Positions 49,857-54,515 of a stretch of DNA of 54,515 nt are shown one piece after another (position 1 is the stretch's first letter; each line of letters opens with the position of its first letter). A program made the translations under genes and the position numbers. Source of the stretch: an uncultured Eisenbergiella sp. (GTDB taxonomy: Bacteria > Bacillota > Clostridia > Lachnospirales > Lachnospiraceae); NCBI GenBank assembly GCA_910585455.1, contig CAJUEL010000034.1:1-54515 (forward strand), in the 5' to 3' direction. The notes under the pieces were generated by a model. It had not been told where the DNA came from and ran no database searches. It worked only from the letters and a program-made list of their open reading frames with translations.

Positions 49857-52274
49857 TTACTTCTGCACAATATTCACCAATCTGCCCGGTACATAGATTT
49901 CCTTTACCACCTGACCGGTCAGCTTATCCGCCACCGCTTCCTTTCCGGCGGCGATCGCGTCCTCCTTCGTCACGTCCGCAGGCAGCTTCACGGTGGCGCG
50001 CACCTTGCCGTTTACCTGCACCGCGATTTCGATTACGGATTCCACGGTCTTTGCCTCATCCCATACGGGCCAGGATGCCTGATACAGCCTTCCCTCATAG
50101 CCTGCAAGCTCCCAAAGCTCCTCGGTCATATGGGGAGCGACAGGATTTAAGAGGATCAAAAGGGTTTTAAACTCATCCCTGGTCACCTTTCCTGCCTTGT
50201 ACATATCGTTGATCAGCGCCATCATCGCCGCGATACCGGTGTTGTACTTTAAGCTTTCGTAATCGTTGGAAACCTTTTTGATGGTCTGATGCATCTTCGT
50301 TTCCAGCTCTTTGGAATAGCCGCTTTCGCCGTTTACAAGCTCGGCAAGCTTCCAGACGCGCTCCAGAAATCTGCGGCAGCCCTTCACACCCTCCTGGCTC
50401 CAGGCGGCGCTTAAATCAAAGGCGCCGATGAACATTTCATAGGTGCGCAGCGTGTCCGCGCCGAAATCGTTTACGATATCGTCCGGATTGACCACGTTTC
50501 CTCTGGATTTGCTCATCTTCTCGCCGTTCTCGCCCAGGATCATGCCATGGGAGGTACGCTTCTGATAGGGCTCCGGACAGTTCACCACGCCCTGGTCATA
50601 GAGGAACTTATGCCAGAAACGGGAGTAAAGCAGATGAAGGGTCGTGTGCTCCATGCCGCCGTTGTACCAGTCCACAGGAAGCCAGTATTCCATCGCTTCC
50701 CTGCTCGCCAGCGCCTTCTCATTATGAGGATCGATATAGCGGATGAAATACCAGGAGGAACCCGCCCACTGGGGCATGGTATCCGTCTCCCGCTCCGCTT
50801 TCCCGCCGCAGCAGGGGCAGGTCGTCTCCACCCAGCTTCGCATCGCCGCCAACGGGGACTCCCCTGTATCGGTGGGCATATAGCTGTCCACCTCGGGAAG
50901 CATGAGGGGAAGCTCTTCCTCCGGAATCGGCACATAGCCGCACTTTTCACATTTTACGATCGGGATGGGCTCGCCCCAGTAGCGCTGTCTGGAAAATACC
51001 CAGTCTCTGAGCTTATAGTTGGTCTTCGCCGTGCCGATTCCCTCTTTGACAAGATAATCGGTGATCGCCTTTTTGGCCTCCGCCACCTCCATGCCAGTGA
51101 TGAAGCCGGAATTCACGAGCTTCCCGGTCGCCACATCGGTAAAGGCGGCTTCGTTTACATCCACCGGTCCCTGAGAGCTTTCCACCACCTGAATGATCGG
51201 CATGTCAAACTTCTTCGCAAATTCCCAGTCCCTTTCATCATGGGCGGGAACCGCCATGATCGCGCCGGTTCCATAGCTCATGAGCACATAATCGGAAACC
51301 CAGATCGGAATTTCGGTCCCGTTCACCGGATTGACAGCGGTCAGACCGTCAATTCTCACACCGGTCTTTTCTTTGGCAAGCTCGGAGCGCTCGAAATCAG
51401 ATTTCTTTGCCGCCATCTCCTGATACGCACGGATCTCGTCCATATTTTTGATTTCCAGCGCAAACTGTTCGATATACGGATGCTCGGGAGAAATGACCAT
51501 ATAGGTAACGCCGAACAGGGTATCCGGTCTGGTCGTGTAAATGCGAAGCTTTTCTTCTTTGCCCTTGATGGGGAAATCCACCTCTGCGCCATGGGAACGC
51601 CCGATCCAGTTTTTCTGGGATACCTTGACCCGTTCGATATAATCCACACCATCCAGACCGTCAATCAGCTTATCCGCATATTCGGTGATCTTGAGCATCC
51701 ACTGGCTCTTCACCCGGCGCACCACCTCCGCGCCACAGCGCTCACAGTGGCCGTTGACCACCTCTTCGTTGGCAAGCCCTACCTTACAGGACGTGCACCA
51801 GTTGATGGGCATTTCGGATTTGTAGGCGAGCCCCGCCTTGAACAGCTTTAAAAAGATCCACTGGGTCCAATGATAGTAGTCCGGATCGGTGGTGTTGATC
51901 TCCCTGTCCCAGTCAAAGGAATAGCCCAGCGTCTGCAGCTGCTCCTTGAAACGCTGTACGTTGTTTTTCGTCACAATCTTCGGATGGATGTGATTTTTGA
52001 TCGCATAATTTTCCGTAGGAAGTCCGAAAGCGTCCCAGCCCATGGGATACAGCACGTTATAGCCTTCCATCCTTCTCTTTCTCGCCACGATATCCAGCGC
52101 CGTATACGGCCGGGGATGTCCCACATGCAGTCCCTGTCCGGACGGATAGGGAAACTCCACCAGCGCGTAATACTTGGGTCTGGAGAAATCCTGCGTCGCC
52201 GCAAAGGCTTTTTCCTCTTCCCATATCCTCTGCCACTTTCCTTCAATTTCTTTCGGGTTGTAAACTCGTTCCAT
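49857..52274 (-). CDS. leuS: Leucyl-tRNA synthetase
   Basis: 805 residues, a class I aminoacyl-tRNA synthetase that charges tRNA-Leu. The HIGH motif is PYPSGQGLHVGHPRPYTALD (HVGH at 50-53). A CP1 editing domain contains TTRPDTLFGVTYMV. There is a zinc-binding CEKCGY...CPCC region, the KMSKS motif in GEKMSKSRGN, the tRNA-binding C-terminal domain, and the terminal VNIVQK. I use the ATG at 52274 (MERVYNPKEIEGKW), which has GGAGG 7 nt upstream; the ATG two codons earlier sits against the site. A T-box leader controls it. Confidence 0.98.
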   Translation of the reverse strand: MERVYNPKEIEGKWQRIWEEEKAFAATQDFSRPKYYALVEFPYPSGQGLHVGHPRPYTALDIVARKRRMEGYNVLYPMGWDAFGLPTENYAIKNHIHPKIVTKNNVQRFKEQLQTLGYSFDWDREINTTDPDYYHWTQWIFLKLFKAGLAYKSEMPINWCTSCKVGLANEEVVNGHCERCGAEVVRRVKSQWMLKITEYADKLIDGLDGVDYIERVKVSQKNWIGRSHGAEVDFPIKGKEEKLRIYTTRPDTLFGVTYMVISPEHPYIEQFALEIKNMDEIRAYQEMAAKKSDFERSELAKEKTGVRIDGLTAVNPVNGTEIPIWVSDYVLMSYGTGAIMAVPAHDERDWEFAKKFDMPIIQVVESSQGPVDVNEAAFTDVATGKLVNSGFITGMEVAEAKKAITDYLVKEGIGTAKTNYKLRDWVFSRQRYWGEPIPIVKCEKCGYVPIPEEELPLMLPEVDSYMPTDTGESPLAAMRSWVETTCPCCGGKAERETDTMPQWAGSSWYFIRYIDPHNEKALASREAMEYWLPVDWYNGGMEHTTLHLLYSRFWHKFLYDQGVVNCPEPYQKRTSHGMILGENGEKMSKSRGNVVNPDDIVNDFGADTLRTYEMFIGAFDLSAAWSQEGVKGCRRFLERVWKLAELVNGESGYSKELETKMHQTIKKVSNDYESLKYNTGIAAMMALINDMYKAGKVTRDEFKTLLILLNPVAPHMTEELWELAGYEGRLYQASWPVWDEAKTVESVIEIAVQVNGKVRATVKLPADVTKEDAIAAGKEAVADKLTGQVVKEIYVPGRLVNIVQK

Positions 52275-52306
52275 TTTCATTCCTCCTGATGCTCTTTGAC
52301 GAAATT

Positions 52307-52605
52307 AAAAGCCCCTCTCTCTCCGAAACCGATAGAGACGAAAGGGGCTGTTCATTCGCGGTACCACTCTATTTCACAAAGGGGTAAGCTGTTACCGTTC
52401 ACGCTATGTCCAGTAACGGCAAATTCACTTTCCTCCGTGCACTCATGCGCCTGTAACGGGGCATCCCGCCCTCCACTACTTGCCTTCCGGCTTTGGCAGA
52501 GAGAGCTCAAAGGCCAGTTCATAAAAATGCCCTGCCGTCTCACACCTGCCGACGGCTCTCTGAAAAGGGCTGCTTTCTACTACTCTTCCTTCTCTTCGCT
52601 GCTGT
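52307..52605 (-). promoter_or_regulatory. T-box leader (tRNA-Leu sensing) of leuS
   Basis: On the minus strand the leader shows the T-box sequence AGAGTGGTACCGCG (52370-52357), which base-pairs with the tRNA acceptor end. It is followed by a terminator in which CAGCCCCTTTCG (from 52350) pairs with the AGAGAGGGGC stretch before TTTTAATTT. Upstream is a Stem I with GAGAGCCGTCGGCAGGTGTGAG and a specifier bulge around GAACTGG near 52525, consistent with a CTG leucine codon. Uncharged tRNA-Leu would favour the antiterminator and raise leuS expression. Confidence 0.9.
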
Positions 52606-52621
52606 TCTCATATACGTTACC

Positions 52622-52650
52622 ATTTTATCGTTGTGCCGCCGCTTTGTCAA
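52622..52650 (-). promoter_or_regulatory. Promoter of the leuS T-box transcript
   Basis: On the minus strand a perfect TTGACA (52650-52645) and TAAAAT (52627-52622) are 17 nt apart. The start would lie near 52615, just ahead of T-box Stem I. Confidence 0.85.
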
Positions 52651-52668
52651 CTTCTTTTTAATACTGTT

Positions 52669-54306
52669 TCATTCAATCCCATGCACAATACAGCGCGTAT
52701 AATCTTCCTCATAATTCAGCGTCACCCGGTCCCCTTCCTTAAGACGGATCACCGGATAGAGTTCTTCAACACTCATATCCACATCAAAAATCATGTCGTT
52801 TTTCTCCAGGCAGATGAAATAATGGGTATTTCCTTCAATCACCACCGGCGCGATGACCTCAATAACGCCCGATATGCGCTTGACATCCGCCGCCTGTGTG
52901 CTGACAATGCCGTTGGTGGATAAAAGCGCGCTGTAATTTTTCTCACATTCCTTCACGGTATCGCCGATTGCCACCCACTGATATTTTTGAATATTGATCA
53001 TGGCATATTTTTTCACCAGCCCGGCGCCGTCCTTCAACGCCACAAAATAGGTCGGCTCTCCGGAAATGTTCAAAAGCAGCGGGAAGGTCGCCTTATAATT
53101 CAGGTTCTGCACCTGTCCTTCCGCAGAGGACATGGCGGAGGTTTCCGTCGCGCCCTCGATCTTATAATAGCGCGCCTCCATCGTCCGCTGGTTCATCAGC
53201 ACAAAGCCCACATTCGACTGGTCGCCATTGACGGAGGTCAGTCCCGTATACACCCATACATCATCGTCCAGCGCGATATAATTGTAACCGGTGGTGGTGG
53301 TCAGACAGTCCCGCTGTCCCAGCACACTGTTGAAAAATCCGTTTACCAGCACGCCGTGATAATTGTACAGCTGCATCAACAGCTCGGCGGAATACACCTT
53401 GTCGATCCACTGCGGCACATCCTCCACCGGATAATCCACGCATTCTCCGGTGACAGCGTTACACAGGACCACCCTGCTTACAGTCTGTCCGCCGAACAGA
53501 CCGATGTTGAATTTTTTCACCGGGCAGACCCAGAAGGGCGTTCCCTCCTCGTCGATCTCGAAAAAAATCTGGTCGTCGAAGATATAGGTCGGATACCGGA
53601 AGCGCAAATGCCGGTACAGATTCCTGTTAAAATATTCCGATTTGGAGTACCGGATGCCCTGCTCCAGCATGACAATTTCCGTGTCCTGCGTCGTCATATC
53701 GATCATCACATAGGCGGGAATGCCGTTTTTCTGGTTGGTCAGCCATTTGATGGGGCTGGCGTAAACCAGGGGCGTCACCCGCACGGGCTTTCCCTGATAA
53801 TTGATCTGCGTGTAATCGTTGGATACCTCAAACTGGGAAACCATTTCCACCAGGCTTCCCATCTTGCGGTCGCCCAACAGCGCGGCAGAATCCTTGTCCA
53901 ACAACGGAATTGTATTATAATCCACTTCTTTGATATCGTCGGTAAACTGCCTTTCCTGTACATCGAGCAGCTTCTGATATTTCTTTGCATTGATGATCGG
54001 CGAGGATAACAGGCTTCCGACCAGATAGATCGCCAGAATCGCCACAAATACCCCGACAAACACCTTCAAAAGCTTATATTCCTTCCAGTTTATTACGGCG
54101 GTTTTTCCGGACGCCTTTAGCTCTCCTCCCGCTTTTTTCAATGCATAGATAATGCCTGCCGCGGCTACCAGCGCCAAAATGAAAAACCAGAAACCACTGG
54201 CGTGAATGTTGATCGCCGGCAGTGAAATATAATAATAGATAAAAACTGCCAGCAAAGCCGCCACTACCCCGACAACATATAAAATTACTTTTTTCCCTTT
54301 TTTCAT
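52669..54306 (-). CDS. Three-helix membrane protein with large extracytoplasmic domain, function unknown
   Basis: 545 residues. Three hydrophobic helices (about 7-27, 39-57 and 81-104) are followed by a 440-residue domain that is probably outside the membrane. It is rich in beta-strand-like and aromatic segments, such as SPIKWLTNQKNGIPAYVMID, FRYPTYIFDDQIFFEIDEEG, FWVCPVKKFNIGLFGGQTV and HGVLVNGFFNSVLGQRDCL. The C-terminal 80 residues look like a small OB-type fold (SGVIEVIAPVVIEGNTHYFI). I recognise the overall pattern from Clostridia but no assigned family or function. It has its own promoter and lies upstream of leuS, which is transcribed separately. Confidence 0.72.
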   Translation of the reverse strand: MKKGKKVILYVVGVVAALLAVFIYYYISLPAINIHASGFWFFILALVAAAGIIYALKKAGGELKASGKTAVINWKEYKLLKVFVGVFVAILAIYLVGSLLSSPIINAKKYQKLLDVQERQFTDDIKEVDYNTIPLLDKDSAALLGDRKMGSLVEMVSQFEVSNDYTQINYQGKPVRVTPLVYASPIKWLTNQKNGIPAYVMIDMTTQDTEIVMLEQGIRYSKSEYFNRNLYRHLRFRYPTYIFDDQIFFEIDEEGTPFWVCPVKKFNIGLFGGQTVSRVVLCNAVTGECVDYPVEDVPQWIDKVYSAELLMQLYNYHGVLVNGFFNSVLGQRDCLTTTTGYNYIALDDDVWVYTGLTSVNGDQSNVGFVLMNQRTMEARYYKIEGATETSAMSSAEGQVQNLNYKATFPLLLNISGEPTYFVALKDGAGLVKKYAMINIQKYQWVAIGDTVKECEKNYSALLSTNGIVSTQAADVKRISGVIEVIAPVVIEGNTHYFICLEKNDMIFDVDMSVEELYPVIRLKEGDRVTLNYEEDYTRCIVHGIE

Positions 54307-54407
54307 GTTCCCTCCATTATCAAAACTTTCTCATGCAAATCCACCTCTGCCTTCGGAGTCTCTGCGGGAATTTTTCCGCGCTCCGATAGCCAGACCGCTT
54401 TCCTATC

Positions 54408-54436
54408 AGTATAACGAACCCTGGCCCGAAATACAA
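54408..54436 (-). promoter_or_regulatory. Promoter of the three-helix membrane protein gene
   Basis: On the minus strand TTGTAT (54436-54431) and TATACT (54413-54408) are 17 nt apart, about 100 nt upstream of the start codon. The rest of the window to 54515 is AT-rich and holds no recognisable gene. Confidence 0.65.
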
Positions 54437-54515
54437 CCATTTTATTACAAATAAAACAGGGCTGTTAAATGAAAAATTAAATTCCACTCCCCGCTGAATT
54501 TAGTCTTACAATCCA

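Noticed and set aside
50547..51851. Long open frame (434 codons) on the plus strand opposite leuS
   Set aside because: It is antisense to a certain, conserved gene, has no ribosome site or recognisable domain, and its openness follows from the GC-rich codon pattern of leuS.
1..54515. CRISPR arrays, rRNA or tRNA genes, prophage structural genes
   Set aside because: Looked for on both strands. No regularly spaced repeats, no tRNA cloverleaf with CCA-adjacent context, no rRNA signature and no phage structural proteins were recognised.

Overview
The window reads as chromosomal DNA of an endospore-forming member of the Clostridia, most probably Lachnospiraceae. The reasons are a GerW/YtfJ sporulation protein beside a DUF2953 protein, a four-cysteine form of ribosomal protein L28, a NusG-domain-II/Gx-transporter pair, a T-box leader in front of leuS, and strong GGAGG ribosome sites almost everywhere. 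Species was not determined. Nearly all genes lie on the minus strand.

Layout. 1-5.3 kb: rpmB, then on the minus strand a NUDIX hydrolase, a DUF2953 protein and gerW, then a TetR regulator and CAAX-type protease on the plus strand. 5.3-16.2 kb: a long minus-strand housekeeping run, with a coiled-coil membrane protein, a TPR protein, DUF4037, NusG-II, Gx transporter, ruvA and ruvB. After its own promoter it continues with zapA, a U32 family protein, an FtsW/RodA protein and a class B penicillin-binding protein. 16.2-24 kb: mixed accessory genes (HAD hydrolase, an ABC-ATPase-domain protein, an MBL-fold hydrolase, a YihS-like isomerase) with scars of an integrase and of an AAA/PD-(D/E)XK gene. 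49.8-54.3 kb: leuS with a T-box leader, and a membrane protein of unknown function.

Two regions stand out. The first (about 25.1-42.9 kb) is one closely packed, visibly AT-richer run of phosphosignalling genes: three Ser/Thr kinases plus a fourth decayed one, two PP2C phosphatases, five FHA-domain proteins (one fused to a secreted VWA domain), an NPCBM-like membrane protein, a LytTR regulator and two GH25 lysozyme-like modules. One kinase is fused across the membrane to a GH25 domain. I read it as a cell-wall-sensing Ser/Thr phosphorylation system in which a lysozyme-like or carbohydrate-binding ectodomain takes the place that PASTA repeats have in PrkC/PknB kinases. No type VI or type VII secretion core gene is present.

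The second (43.1-49.6 kb) looks like a split histidine-kinase system. Four paralogous membrane proteins carry the RHDFANQLQT phospho-acceptor helix but stop about 40 residues after the histidine, with no ATPase domain. One neighbour carries a good GHKL ATPase domain, but its matching histidine position appears to be alanine. Two LytTR response regulators sit among them. This would work only by phosphotransfer in trans.

A third item is structural. Two intergenic giant hairpins (3371-3694 and 16307-16622) have different but internally complementary arms and an identical 22-nt terminal loop. They behave like a covarying, structure-conserved repeat family. All assignments are by reading; no searches were run.
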